Positions 44,953 through 57,729 of a stretch of DNA of 64,000 nucleotides are shown in pieces (the first letter of the stretch is position 1; every line of letters begins with the position of its first letter). A program made the translations under genes and the position numbers. Source of the stretch: Lamellibrachia satsuma (taxonomy: Eukaryota; Annelida; Polychaeta; Sabellida; Siboglinidae). The notes under the pieces were generated by a model. That model was not told the DNA's origin and did not search any database. It worked only from the letters and a program-made list of their open reading frames with translations. The stretch lies in contig BSQZ01000015.1 of assembly GCA_033239005.1 (NCBI GenBank), forward strand, positions 4,707,001 to 4,771,000. Reading direction: 5' to 3'.

Positions 44953-45203
44953 CTAGCGCTCGGGTCGAGGAAGAGCCACTGTGATAAGTTCACGGACGAA
45001 ATAAGGTGACGTCCAGTTGGAGATTGGATAATCGCAGAGGCGATCAGTCGTATTTGCGTCATCGGTGACGTTTCGCTTACCAACAGAGAGATTACATACT
45101 CGGTCGTAGTCTTCACCGTTAATCTCCTCTATGCGTCCAAGCTTGAATACGTAACCAGCTACAGACAGGTAATTATTGCCATTCATCGAGCCAACGCAGC
45201 CCA
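44953..45203 (-). CDS. Unrecognised minus-strand candidate exon
   Basis: Preceded on the minus strand by an acceptor-like aacctgtag. The frame reads MGCVGSMNGNNYLSVAGYVF and continues for about 80 residues to a stop, with three cysteines and N-x-S/T sequons (NLS, NVT, NTT, NWT), as in secreted or extracellular proteins. A gttg-GTAAGC within it could be a donor, which would shorten it. No family recognised; it may be a chance frame. Confidence 0.2.
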
Positions 45204-45419
45204 TTCTACAGGTTGCAATCAACGTTGACATAACAAATGTAATATTTAAATGTCATACTGATATTTTTTATCACTGGCGTTGCGCAAAAAATGCACTAAT
45301 CGCCGGAGGAAGCGTCGTCGTTCAAGGCCAGTTAAGAAGATCATCGCTTTCTCGTCTGCGGAGCCATCGACTGACCCGTCTCGTGTCGAGTTCGTGTCAG
45401 AACACGTCTGGTGTCGATT

Positions 45420-45940
45420 GGTTCTTGTAAGCACACGTCTAGTCCATCAACTGGCACGTGTCACAAAACGTCTATTCCGTCAGGTGGTCCATCTCAGAAC
45501 ACACCATCTACTGGTTCGTCTCAGAACACACAGTCGTCTGGTCCGTATCAGAACACTTCGTCAACTGGTCCGTATCAGAACACTTCGTCGACCGGTCCGT
45601 CTCAGAACACTTCGTCGACTGGTCCGTATCAGAACACTTCGTCGACTGGTCCGTATCAGAACACTTCGTCAACCAGTCCGTCTCAGAACACTTCGTCGAC
45701 TGGTCCGTATCACAACACTTCGTCGACTGGTTCGTATCAGAACACTTCGTCGACCGGTCCGTCTCAGAACACTTCGTCGACTGGTTCGTATCAGAACACT
45801 TCGTCGACTGGTCCGTATCAGAACACTTCGTCGACTGGTTCGTATCAGAACACTTCATCGATTGGTCCGTATCAGAACACGTCGTCGCCTGGTCCGTTCC
45901 AGAACAGATATAGTCACTCGTCTGGTCCGTACCAGAATAC
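45420..45940. repeat. 27-bp minisatellite
   Basis: About 19 units of ggtccgtatcagaacacttc followed by gtcgact, with tat/tct and g/a variants. Nine-codon repeats stay open in all three plus frames and one minus frame, so none of the frames is evidence for a gene. Confidence 0.95.
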
Positions 45941-45954
45941 ATCTTGTCTTCCGA

Positions 45955-46120
45955 CTTTTCTGTGTCAGAACACGTCTCATTTCAGCCATATTTTATTGTT
46001 AAAACTGCTTCCTCAACTGATTTAGCATATATCAAATCTTTTCTGTGTCAGAACACGTCTCATTTCAGCCATATTTTATTGTTAAAACTGCTTCCTCGAC
46101 TGATTTAGCATATATCAAAT
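45955..46120. repeat. 83-bp tandem duplication
   Basis: Two copies starting at cttttctgtgtcagaacacg (45955 and 46038) differ at one base seen (cctcaactg versus cctcgactg). Confidence 0.95.
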
Positions 46121-46580
46121 CCGGTTCATTGGTGTCCAAATATGTATTGTGTGGATAGTTTAGGTAACATTCGCAGTCAATTTAATAAAAATGCAATTTT
46201 TTTCAAATCATCCAAATAATTGTCTTTAGTCGTTAGATCTGGCAAGAAGTGTGGATACCCAAAATGGTAAACACAGTGAGGGTCAACGCTGATCATGGAC
46301 GTGACCTCCATCCTCTCGCCGATCACATGACAAAGTTACGAAATTTCACTAAGGAAGAAAATCATTTAGCATTTCGATTTTCAATTCAGTTAATGCTTAA
46401 TTAATTTAATAGTTTGTCTGATGGTTTCACAATAAAACTACATACAAAAGTTGCACAAACAAGCTAGCATATTGCAGTGGATACTAGGTAGGTTTGATGT
46501 GGCATCAGACAAGAGAAACGTGTGACAAATATGTATATTCATAAAATCAACCAGCAACAGTGGACGACGCACTGACGTTA
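46121..46580. other. AT-rich spacer
   Basis: Contains a minus-strand ATTAAA (46405-46410) that could serve the cysteine-rich candidate exon just upstream of it on that strand. Nothing else was recognised. Confidence 0.3.
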
Positions 46581-46581
46581 A

Positions 46582-46728
46582 TTGCAGAAGCAGCTGGCCG
46601 TGGCGATCGATGGCCTCCACACGGCTCGGAGACGACTGTTCCCTCGACGCATGTAGCGACAGCTAGTTGCACACTCCTTGTCGGCACTCGTTACCGCCCA
46701 GGCCACGCAGAGTCGGGTCGTCCCTTCC
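46582..46728 (-). CDS. Candidate terminal exon of a cysteine-rich secreted peptide or domain
   Basis: On the minus strand, ttctaacatag (branch-point-like ctaac directly before AG) precedes a frame reading TRLCVAWAVTSADKECATSC, then 22 residues, then SCFCN and a TAA. The C-x3-C ... C-x-C pattern occurs both in CSalpha-beta defensin-like peptides and in WSC/PAN-like extracellular modules, but one of the six expected cysteines is missing. An ATTAAA lies about 175 bases after the stop. No upstream signal-peptide exon was found, and an RTE remnant lies immediately upstream, so it may instead be retroelement flank. Confidence 0.2.
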
Positions 46729-46779
46729 TATGTTAGAAATCCTGAATATGTTTAATTGCTTTATTAATTGCTGGCTTTC

Positions 46780-47110
46780 CTATCTCGAATGAGTTCCTTG
46801 GATCACAACGGCCCTCCATGTTTGTCTATCTTGTATTGAGAGCTCTGGCAACTCCCCACACAGGCTCTAGTGTGTGCTTAACATTATCCTGAGTATTCTG
46901 GTATAGAATCCATCTAATTTCTTTGCTTATGTAGACGTCATTGTCTAGGCTGCTTACAACAGTACATACTCAACTATTGATTTTCTTTTTGGGTTTTTGG
47001 GAAGTACCGACTCCCAGATCCTGGTAAGCTTGTTGCAAGCCCTCCGTGTTGCTGCCTCACGCAACTTCATGTCCTATGTTGAGCTGCTTTCAAGTACGTG
47101 TCATCATCAC
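46780..47110 (-). pseudogene. RTE-type LINE post-RT remnant, minus strand
   Basis: Minus-strand pieces read MKLREAATRRACN, KKLDGFYTRILRIMLSTH and CGELPELSIQDRQTWRAVV. The K-L-D-G-x-Y-T-R-(M/I)-L-R-x-x-L and D-R-x-x-W-R-x-x-V blocks are typical of the RTE thumb/post-RT region. Multiple frame changes show decay. Confidence 0.55.
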
Positions 47111-47114
47111 ACAT

Positions 47115-48580
47115 TTTATTTCGTAACATTACCATTAAGTTGTCGCTCCTGTCGTGTGCCGACGAGCGAGTGTCATCGAAAGCGTCACGTGTCTTTTGGT
47201 TTGTTCAAGATTTTAAGAGCCACAATCACAATCCTTAAGTTATTCTAAGCAGGCATGCTTTAACAAGGTGATCATTTGTGTATGTCGTGGCCATCAGGGC
47301 AACCTTACCGTTGACACAGGTACTCCGAGAGTATATGTGGGTAGCTAAGACGACAATATATTGTTTTGGAATAGTCGAATAAGTATAATTACTATATTGC
47401 AGGAAATGCTCAAATATGAGATGTTTTGTTAATTCCCCGGCCGTTATCACCGCTGTAATACAGGCAACTTTGTTGGAATTGATTTTTTTTTCTTTTCTTC
47501 TCCTCTGATGAATTTTGTGTTCAGGTTTATCCTCGATCTGAACGTATCTATTGCAATTATGATCAATGTACCTATGACAAACGTCAGCGTCAGCAGTATT
47601 ATTTACTGACGTTAGATGAAATACTCCTGATTTTAAGGTAGACATCTATAGGCGGACCTACTTCTCAATTGCCTCTTATGTTTACACTCTGGGTATTGTC
47701 TCTGACGTATATGCATGCTGTTAGGGAGTCTTTATGCAGTGTGTGCCAAACTGACGATTTCCGCTCACTATCGACCAAGGAAATGAGCCAATTTACAAAG
47801 CGGGTCACATTGCAGTATTTTCCCATATTAAGCTGCATGGTCATGTTTTCTTGAGATAATTCTTACATATTAATGAAGTGGAAACATATATGAAGCCGTG
47901 AAGTTCTTCTGGTTGGACACACGACGAAGAGCGCTGCTCTGGACATTACGGCACTGCACATAGACGTGCATATTGTTTCCAAGTCAGTTCATTCCAGTAT
48001 CCAGAACTCTGTTCATCGACTTGACGCAATTTTCGTGCGCTAATTGAACTAGTTGCAGACTAATCTTGACAGGAAAATTACCATCGATCGCTGTCAGTTC
48101 TGGTAAACCAGATTCCCTTGTATATACTCTTGACACGGTCGAAGCAACAACATGAGAAGCGGTACCTGACATGAATGAATGGAATTCGGGAACATATAAT
48201 TCAAATTCAGAAAGTTAGAGACAGACACTGAATAAAATACATGAATAATCTAAATACACGGATTGAAAGGCCAACCAGTGACATCCAGTTGCTGACAACT
48301 GCAAATAATAGAATTCCATAGAGGGCCATGAACGCCGACATCACCAGACACATCGCCCACAAAGGATACATTTATACGACTACTATAATCACATTAGTCT
48401 ATCGTGTGCACTTACATCTTTTGTCTCAGTTTCTCTGGGCTATTATGCATAGTCCCACTTTGGCAAAGGCGATTCTCATAATCATGAAGCTTAAATCTTA
48501 ATGTCAACAGCTTACCGCTTGTTTTGCTTCTGCTACAACCATATTGTAAACAGAATGATATGATGATATGTGGCTCCATC
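47115..48580. other. Spacer with weak minus-strand frames
   Basis: Minus frames 47235-47645 and 47984-48172 are open but lack motifs or convincing splice structure. I see no repeat or element in the rest. Confidence 0.3.
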
Positions 48581-48589
48581 TAGCTATCT

Positions 48590-49280
48590 AGAAATTCTTA
48601 TTTTCACTTGGTCTCATGATATATCTAACCAAGATCAGATTCAAACCGAACACATACAGAGCAAGGAAGACCACTATGAGAAGGAAAGTGCTAGATGAGG
48701 TGAAAGGCTTCAAATATTTTGTCGGCAGCTTCACCTTTGCAGACAGCAACAATGACAAATGAATCTTCACAAATATATGTGTGGCAGCACAAGCATTTAA
48801 CAGACTCGCTAACATTTCCTAATCCATTATTCTCCACACCAAGACCAACCTGAAAATATAAAGATCCAATGTCCGCGTAGTGCTACTGTCCGCCTCAGAA
48901 ACACAAGAATGTAAAGAGCCGACTCATTGGTTTTGAGGGAAGGTGCCCCAGTTGAATCCCCAGAATACGTCGGGAGCAGTGAGTGACCAAGAACAAATCT
49001 CCGAACGCACCAACATCAACAACATCGTCGATGAGGTAAAGCAGAGAAAGTGGAGATGGCTCGACCATGTTTTCCCCGTGAACATAAATAGTATTGCACA
49101 TGCTGCTTTGAAACGGACACGACCTGGAAAAGGGGGAAAGAGGCCGACCACTGTACACCTGGAGAAGAACTGTGGAAGATAACATGAAGATGCTTGGCTC
49201 GATCAAGACAATGCTGACTGGAAGACATTGGTTGGCGTCTTATGCTCCAGCGGGTGCAAGAAAGATTGAGTGACAGTGGC
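48590..49280 (+). pseudogene. RTE/jockey-like LINE reverse-transcriptase C-terminal remnant
   Basis: Plus-strand pieces in several frames contain RTNINNIVDEVKQRKWRWLD then HVFPVNINSIAHAALKRTRPG, continuing TWRRTVEDNMKMLG in another frame. The R-K-W-R-W-x-(D/G)-H-V ... P-G-K ... T-W-R-R-T-(V/I)-E order is the conserved C-terminal region of RTE-like reverse transcriptases. Upstream, K-A-K-x-F-K-Y-F-V-G-S-type remnants are broken by stops. It is an old fragment from a different family than the element at 2234. Confidence 0.65.
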
Positions 49281-49289
49281 ATAAAACAT

Positions 49290-50510
49290 CAACAGGACTC
49301 GTGTCTTACATGTACGTGTGCATACACGCGTTTGTGTTTTGTTCTGGCTTGTCTTGAACAACCAACTGACGTTCAACAGCTGCGGTGTACCGCGTGTGTA
49401 TCCGTTGCCCGCTGCTACTGTTCGTGACAATAATTTGCCACGTAGTCGATTAACACGCCTCATCGGAGTGGGCGACAGCCTGGTGACAGGAAACGACATA
49501 ATTGTCACCCGACGATCTAACACAATCGATTACGGATCACCAGCCTCGTGACATTTGCATGTACAAAGGCACACTGGTTTGGTATTCGGTAGAAATGTAG
49601 GCGAAATCGCGCATTTCACATAAATGTCACAATATCGGTGCATTTCTACCGATCTCCCTTCACATGTTGTCTCTGACAAAGCCAGTAAAACAACATAGCT
49701 GCACTTTCCAAGGATTGTTCTGTGTCCAATCCCTTCCGTTGGACATCTGCTTGATGGAAAACTGATCGAAATTACACATTTCCTGATTTGTTCGGGTCAT
49801 CCGCCACGTGGCAAATCTTCTCCACAAGCGCCGTCTTTCTTTTTAATTCCGTGTATGTGTTTTATCGATGTCTATAGTTGACTCTTCTTCTCTCCGCTTC
49901 TTTTTTTTCCATGTTCGCTTACCAAGGTAATGAGTTCAACATCTGATTTGCCTATTGTAATGTGTTGTATTATTTTTTTTCTGTTTTTTTCTGATACCGC
50001 ATCTAATTTGTTCGTTCTTCTTAAGCACACGCAGCACTTGGTCACATCATCTTTCTGTCCGGTATATGCTTTTCATTCCTCTCCACCTGTGTAATGATTA
50101 TACACAACTAGCAATGTAATGGAAATTTAGTTCGACATGGAATGATGCAGTTTTCCATGTGAACGTCTTTTGTAGCATTTTGTTCATCATCATTTGTTCA
50201 GCTGCAATAAAGCACACCTACAAACAGACAAACGAATACATTTTTGCGCAGTAATTGTAACATGACTGAGTCCTTCCCAAAGAGTTGAATTGGTTTTTGT
50301 AATATAAATACCTGACGTTTTAATAATTTGCTTCAACCTAAACATTTTTAAAAGGAAACAAAAGCCGATACGCCTGTAAGGAAGGTAAGTGGGTCACGAT
50401 AAATCGCGAGGCTCGCGTTAGTTAAGCCGATTGGCGACCACTTGAGCAACGCGCACCTAGTTACGTTATTGTTTACAACTAGTTTATCGGTTTATTACAG
50501 GTTTATTGAT
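49290..50510. other. Spacer, nothing recognised
   Basis: Contains T-rich runs around 49850-49990. Frame 49318-49551 has no supporting motif. Confidence 0.35.
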
Positions 50511-50513
50511 TGT

Positions 50514-50621
50514 CTCATGGCGTCATGGCCTCATGGCGTCATGGCGTCATGGCCTCATGGCGTCATGGCGTCATGGCTTCATGGCGTCATGGCGTCATGG
50601 CGTCATGGCGTCATGGCCTCA
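50514..50621. repeat. 8-bp minisatellite (tcatggcg)n
   Basis: About 13 units alternating tcatggcg and tcatggcc/t. Confidence 0.92.
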
Positions 50622-53600
50622 GTTCTACGTCGTGAATTGCATATCAAACTCAACCACGCTACAAAAAGGAGCCAGGCGGCTTTTGACAACGGACACATTT
50701 TAAATTTTATTTTCGAAGTTCGATCCGGAATGTTATATTTGAAACCGTGGCGTTGTCCGTGGCGTTGTCCGTTGCCGTTTTTCAACTTTATATGTCAGCG
50801 AGAGACAAAGTAACTGTAAATTGTTAATCAAATATATTCAATAACATGATAAGCGTTAAAAGAAATATTGTTATTAAAACATAATCTGCCGAATAGCAGT
50901 GCAGTCACCCGTACCAACTTAACGTTAGCTTGGCATTGGGCCTGGCAAAGGCCAGACATCGTTATGGTAACAGGGCTAAATTTTTAGGTTCTATCTGACA
51001 GTATATCACACTGGATAAGTAGGGCTGTTACTGCTGCTATTTATTTGGATAGTTTATGGCGATAAAACAAACAACTTAATGCTATTTATATTAGCTCTAT
51101 TTTATTTTCACAGTGTTTAAGTCCAACATATTTATGTTCCTGACGATTTCTTACAGTTTTGTATGTCCCCTGTAAATGATTGTTTCATGTTGATCTTGAT
51201 AATGCATATGACACTGCTGCATCGACATACGAATATCTTAAATTATGCGTGTCACGTGACCATGTACTGAAGCCATCCACCTTGTATGCAGGACATTTTT
51301 GTAACATTTTTAATTTCTGTGTGTACGAAAGGCCATAAAATGCATTCACACAGGGTGAAATATGTTAATGTTATAAATACTGAATATCAAGTAAGACATA
51401 GTGACATATACAGACCTGTAGTAAATCAGTGTTGGCAATTATTAGATAATACAAATTAAATTGTAATAATTTATTACTTGATATTCTGGAATCATTTCTT
51501 TATATTCTGGAATCATTACTTGACATTCTGGAATCAGTACTTGACATTCTGGAAATAATGTTATTCTGTATGTTGAGCCATTTGTTTAGATTTGTATGTC
51601 TGAAAAATACTTCACAAATGCATTTTGATTTCATAGAATAACAGTCTGCTATTTCTTTAAGAATAAGTGGCAGGACATTGACTAGGACTCCAGAGCTAAA
51701 ACTAGGTCCCGAGACTTACGTTCCCTATAAGAGTTACTAAAACATAACCATTTTCTAACTACAATCAAGAATATCACGCCAGTAGTTTACAAGGGTAACA
51801 TGTTGAACGTGCATCGGCTTAATGATAACCCTACATCGCTAATGCTAGCAGTCTGGTAATATATTCGCTCACCAAATGAAAATCTATTTGTAAACACCCA
51901 GTCCTACACTTGCCAATAGGATAAGGTCATGCTGTTTGCGTCTAAACTCAACTTATGCAACATATTTTGGCATTTGTTTACGAAACTTCTCCCGTTCTTA
52001 CTTACCAGGTCTCTTGAATGAGTCCTTCTATCTCGGTCGAATGCACTCGACGAGTCATAGTCTAGTCTAGCTGCATGGATTTCTTAGAAGTTCCAGGCGC
52101 TTATTGGTCGCCCTGGTCAACATGTCAGCCGTCGTGAAAACTGAGATTTGGCCAGAATCTCCGACATTTTTGAAACAAATTAAGAGAAAACCACTAGCGC
52201 GATATTCTTTATTGTAGTTGCAATTGGTTGGCATTTATTAACGTTAGTTTTTATTAACTCTTTCAGATGCATTGCCCCCAAACCATGACTTTTGTTTCGC
52301 TTTAAGCAACTGTTACATATTTAACCACGACATGGTAGATATGCATAAACTCAATGTATCTTTTTGTATACGAAACATTGTGTCCCAGTGATTAATTCGA
52401 TTACCTGAAATGACCCGTGGCGCGTGTGGTGGATATCTTACAAGTCCCTCCTCATTTCGATTGTTTCGCAAGTCTCATTTCCAATTCATTTTGCGGAACA
52501 TACTTTGTACCAATTGCAGCATGCTATCTCTTTTGTGGTAAGATTTCGTAAATTTATTATGTGATCGGTGATTGACCCGCAAAGTGTTTACCATTTTAGA
52601 TATCCACTATTTTAAGTCTTACCATATCTAACGACTAAAGTCAATTCTCCGAATTATTTGAAAAAATACGCATTTTTTATTACATAGACTGCGTATATTA
52701 TGTAAACTATGCACACACTACATATTTGAACATCAACGACGTACGAATGGATAAATCAGTTGAGAAATCGGTTGAGTTTTAACAATCATTTGTCCACAAA
52801 CAGTTTGCAGAACAATCGCGTTTCCATGACAACGCGTGCCCGAATTTATTTAACAAAACATCGTCTTAGCAAAGAATTAATCATACCAATAATAACGTTT
52901 ACTGCAATAAAACAAAATCACAACGCTAGCGCCAAGACACTCGAGCTGACGACTGAATAATTGATGGATCCATCGCATGACTTTTTGCTTAGCAACCTCA
53001 TCAACCTCCGTCAAGCTTTCAACAAACATGGCCAAAAACGTAAAGCTGCAGACAATGGGTCGTGTGTTTCGTTGAAATTTCGGTTTTTCTGTATGCGTAG
53101 GTGTGATCGAAAGTCAATGGAAAACTGCTGACAAATACATGCTGCCCTAGTACATAAGTTGACATAACAGACCTTGGTGTGAAACATAGATGTGCTTAGT
53201 TATTGTGTTGAGCTAAGCACGATCCTACGATGCCTTGCATTCAGACATATTCGCCACCTGGTGATTAAAATTGCACCATTTCGGGTAGTCTATGTGATGG
53301 TGTTTTTGATCAAACGTATTGGGTTTCAGTACGCAGTACATAACGCGTTTTTGTCTAAATATACAACGTTATGTCGTTTAGTTGTCACTGCACTGCTCAC
53401 TAGTAATCCCACGCATTTTTCCTCCCAATAGTCTGGAGGAGATGTCCTGTCTCCGTATCCGTTCCCGGCAGTCAAAATTACACTCAATTAGTCGCCGCTA
53501 GGTGGCGCTATCATTTATGTGCACCGAGGTATTTCTGAACTTTAGGTCTAGAGTTGTCTCGCTTATCCAACTCTTACCCGCCTTCGTCAAACTGCCGAGA

Positions 53601-54070
53601 AGAGAGTCTGTCCATGAAGGCGTGGTTTCACTTTTACACATCCATTTTATGTAGGCGTTAGTTGTGTCAATATAATAAAAGTTTAAAGTTGATTTGAATC
53701 GCATCGTATAAACGGATACAAATTCACTCTTATTTGATGAATTAGTCAAATGCTCGGTTGAGAGCCTAATTAATCTAATTATGCATGCGACCCGAATCTG
53801 GCGATGATGTGTGCGACAAACGGTGGCGCCACAGCACAGAGCCTGGATAACCGAAGCTAGATCTAGAGAAAAAAACATACAAAGGCTACCTTTCATATAT
53901 TTAATATGTATTGACCTACAAATGTGGTACAATATTTAATACAAAGAGGGAGGTTTGATTCTCGTGCAAGTTGTGGCGCCGCCTGCCGTTCAACGTTTAG
54001 CGGTCCCACTACATTTGCACACCGCCGCTGGCACATGCTCTGGCGTTCTCTGTAAGCCCACAAAAATGTG
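50622..54070. other. AT-rich region without recognised genes
   Basis: Includes a degenerate tandem repeat of about 26 bp at 51475-51555 (acttgacattctggaatca type, about three to four units). Short frames such as 52760-52960, 53192-53431 and 53498-53932 lack motifs. Confidence 0.4.
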
Positions 54071-54528
54071 ACAAGATCTAACAAGATTGCCATCCAAGGC
54101 AAAGGCCCAGATGGCAAATGGACAAGGAAGCCATTGGTTTATTGAGAGAGTTTCTTTCATCTATGTGTAACCCGCCCTCCTTGTTTTTAAACATATCCGC
54201 GCTGCTGGCAGTTACACAATCTGTAGATAATTTGTTCCATTCATTTATTGTCCTCTGTGAGAACGAGTACTTCCTGATATCCAATGTACACTGATCCGTT
54301 ACTAAGGTTACCCATGTCTTTTAGCTCAACTATCATTCTTGAGTAAAAAAAAACATATTTCTATCAATAATTTCTTACCCATTCAATATCTTAAAAAACT
54401 TAAATTTTATCTCCTCTTAACCGCCTATCTCTAGTGTTGTTAAACCACGTTCTGTTAGACGGTCTTCGTAACTAAGGTCTCTCAGTTCTGGAATTATTTT
54501 AGTTGCTCACATCTGTATTCATTCAAGC

Positions 54529-54783
<255 letters not shown>

Positions 54784-54784
54784 G

Positions 54785-55183
54785 GCAGATATATATGATG
54801 CGCCCTGTTGTCACTGTATGAGGCTATAGCCTCTATATATATATCAGGATCGCTCTCGGCCTACCGGTGGGATCAAAGGAATGCGAAGCATGACGTTTGG
54901 CACCACGCTGCAGGAGCTGCCGGAAAGTGACAACGTGATCACCAGACCGTCTTCGCTCCACTCCTGATTTGTGTGGGTTTACTCCCTAGCCTTCCCATGA
55001 GAGGGTATAGCCGCAAGGCAGCGGAGGTTTGAAATAAGAGTTTACTCTCTAGACGGGCGACCAGTCAAGGTTAACGAGCCCCATCTGCCCGAAGCGTCTG
55101 GTTTAAGGCGCCAGATATCCGCCTTGCCCCTTCTCCTGTCAGTAAAAACATAGGGCACTACATACCGTTGGGCAGTAGCTTAT

Positions 55184-55184
<1 letters not shown>
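54785..55184. mobile_element. GC-richer segment inserted between two TA arrays
   Basis: About 400 bp of sequence unlike the LINE around it, starting and ending at TA arrays. It contains ggtgggatcaaaggaatgcg and gacgggcgaccagtcaaggt with no open frame. It resembles the non-coding end of some mobile element; the family is not identified. Confidence 0.35.

Positions 55185-55256
<72 letters not shown>
55185..55256. repeat. (TA)n microsatellite
   Basis: Begins exactly where the LINE's PYRKKDI codons (minus strand) end. Confidence 0.95.
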
Positions 55257-55258
<2 letters not shown>

Positions 55259-55556
55259 TTCTTACGATATGGTCTCCATGCTTGTATACAGTATTCTAAA
55301 TGAGAACTAACTATTGTTTATACAGAGGATAATTAGCTTTTCCTTTTATGTGATATTTCTCCTAATGAACCCAAAAATTTGATTACCAATTTGCAGATGC
55401 AATACCACACTGCTTTGAAACTTTCATATCAGCACTTATTGTTTTTCCTTCTCCTTTACGGTAGTACCTAGAACAGTATCTCCTATTTTATGGTTTACAA
55501 GTTCACGTGCCCTGTGCGTAAACATCTGCATTTCCCAAAATTTAATAACATCTGCA

Positions 55557-55559
55557 ATT

Positions 55560-55601
<42 letters not shown>
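55557..55601. repeat. (CTAA)n microsatellite inside the LINE
   Basis: Eleven aact/ctaa units inside the post-RT part of the minus-strand LINE. Confidence 0.95.
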
Positions 55602-55602
<1 letters not shown>

Positions 55603-56160
55603 GTTTTGTAAATGTTGTTTATTACCATCACTGTTAACCTTTCTAAGCACTTTTGCGTCACCCGCAAATATCAGTACGTTGCTTTTTATATTATCGCCCA
55701 ATTCATTGATATAAATTAAAAATAATAAAGTTCTTAATGCTGATCCTTGTGGTACCCCACTCAAAACTGATTTCCAGTTTGAAACATCCCTATTTACTAC
55801 AACACGCCAATAACACGGGCCTTTAATTTCAGTAGTAAACTTTGATGTGGAACTTTGTCGAAAGCTTTCTGAAAATCAAAGTAGATAATATCTACTAGTG
55901 ATCACTTGTCTATCCAGTTAGTGATTTCTTCCAAAACACATAACATATTTGCTAAGCATGACCTCTCTTTGAGGAATCCATGTTGAGATGGATTTAATAA
56001 TTTATGCCTAACAAGGAAGTCCACTATATGGTCTTTAATTAACCTTTCAAATAACTCACAAATCATTGATGTTAAACTCACTGGTCTATAATTCTCTGAC
56101 TTCTCGAACCTTTTAAATAATGGTATGATGTTTGTTTCTTTCCATTCAAAAGGAACCACA
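55600..56160 (-). pseudogene. CR1-like ORF2 reverse-transcriptase fragment
   Basis: Frame 56159-55902 reads FEKSENYRPVSLTSM, then HKLLNPSQHGFLKERSCLAN. After a break it reaches [13 protein letters not shown], then SGVPQGSAL, then FAGDAKVL, in which the catalytic F-A-D-D has become F-A-G-D. The copy is therefore inactive. Confidence 0.8.
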
Positions 56161-56429
56161 CCCTATTTTAATAAAAAGTTGAACACTATTGCAAATGGTA
56201 TACTAATTTGTTCTGCTGTTTCCGTTAGCAGTTGTGGCGGAATTCCATCCAATCCACGTGATTTATTATCCTTCATTGTCTTTATTTTCTTTGCTACCAT
56301 TTCTGGAGTTACAATTAACTGCCCTAAATAGTCCGATTTAGCCTCCTGAAATGATATCCTCTCTGGTAAACAATGAACTAAAAATATGGCAAAACAACGA
56401 GAACTACTCCCAATAGGCGCGCTTTACAT

Positions 56430-56830
56430 AAAGCGCCGAATGTATACTCCCGGGGGGGGTGGGGTACTGCCATACGAAAGCGGTGGGGTGTGCCGCCAGA
56501 ACCCCATGGAGCACATGGAGAGAGACAGAGAAATCAAGAAATTTATGGTCACCAAGAGAGAATTATTGAACAATTTATCTAATATCTATAAGTGTAAGGC
56601 AAGCCCGGGCGGAACGTTTTCATTGGGAAATTTCCTCTTCGATGAAAGAGAGAATTATCAGGTTTAATTGGAGCACAAAGAGAGAAAATTAAAATTTTTT
56701 CTTCGGACAGAGAGAGAAAAATTAAAAAAAAACAGGGGCATTTGCGCGGCACATACATGTATACCTCAGTATAGGGAGTACCCCCCCCCGGGTGTATACT
56801 CAAGAACTATGCTGTGCCAAATTATAGCAA
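56430..56830. mobile_element. Insertion with imperfect terminal inverted repeats ending in poly-G/C
   Basis: The left end gtatactcccggggggggtg and the right end (complement) gtatacacccgggggggggg are inverted relative to each other; similarity continues inward through gtactcc and gtgccgc. The element lies inside the minus-strand CR1-like LINE where codons between the E-I-R linker and the E-x-F-S-S block are missing. Exact ends and target duplication are unclear. Confidence 0.5.
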
Positions 56831-57031
56831 AGACAAATCCCCTAACACTGGCGCATAGCTTTTTTATGTTGTCTAATTTCAGTCGTAGCTGCATTAAGTG
56901 CCTCTTTGTAATTTGTGTAGTCTTCATCCTTTCTGGTACGCCTATAAACCCTCCACATAGTTTACTGGTACGCTATTTTTTTAATAGCTTCTTTTGACAA
57001 GTGTTTCTTTCTAGACCATTTTCCTTGTTTT

Positions 57032-57283
57032 TTAAGGGAAAAAATTATCAATGATACTCACAATTTCATATTTTAGAATGTTCCAACATTCAGTTGCTGT
57101 CTTATTGCTCAGCATGTTATTCAAATTTAGCTTTACTAAGTATTTTCTCATATCTTTATATTTATCTTTGTGGAAGTTTCTCCTGTATGATTTTATTTTA
57201 CTTTCGAATTTTGCTTTGATGTCAAAATGTATTTGATTACGATCACTGTTGCCCAATGGTTCATATATTTTTATATTGTCCAC
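57032..57283 (-). pseudogene. CR1-like ORF2 endonuclease C-terminal fragment
   Basis: Reads IKIYEPLGNSDRNQIHFDIK, then NKTATECWNILKYEI, matching the same region of ORF2 at 8760-8990. The canonical SDH is changed to SDR. Confidence 0.75.
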
Positions 57284-57729
57284 TCATTAATTTTGTGACG
57301 ACAAGACTATATCTATATATTTCATTCTCTTCCATGATTGGTTCTATCACGTGTTGAGTAAGGACGCTATCCTGTATTAAAAATAGAAACTGTTGGTCCT
57401 CACCCCCTGTACTCTGTAGAGATTTCCATTATATTTGTCCGTGGATAACATTTCCTATTGTCATACATTCCCCTTTACTCACTTCCTTTATAACATTTTG
57501 TATTTTTGTGTTATCCTCTTCGTTTATGTATGGACATCGGTAAACTAATCCAGTAGTTAATGCTGCTATATTGCACGAAACAGCTTCATCGCAATCTGCT
57601 TCCCTTTCAAATTTTATTTCGTAAGCCTGAATAGATTCTTTAATATATAAAATAACTCCCCCTCCCTTCTTCCTATTCGATCTTCCCTAAACATTACATA
57701 TCATGTAAGTCCTAATTCTCCTTGCATTT

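Noticed and set aside
45280..46025. Ser/Thr/Asn-rich nine-residue repeat protein (G-P-Y-Q-N-T-S-S-T)
   Set aside because: The 27-bp unit is open in all plus frames and one minus frame, with substitutions that do not favour any frame.
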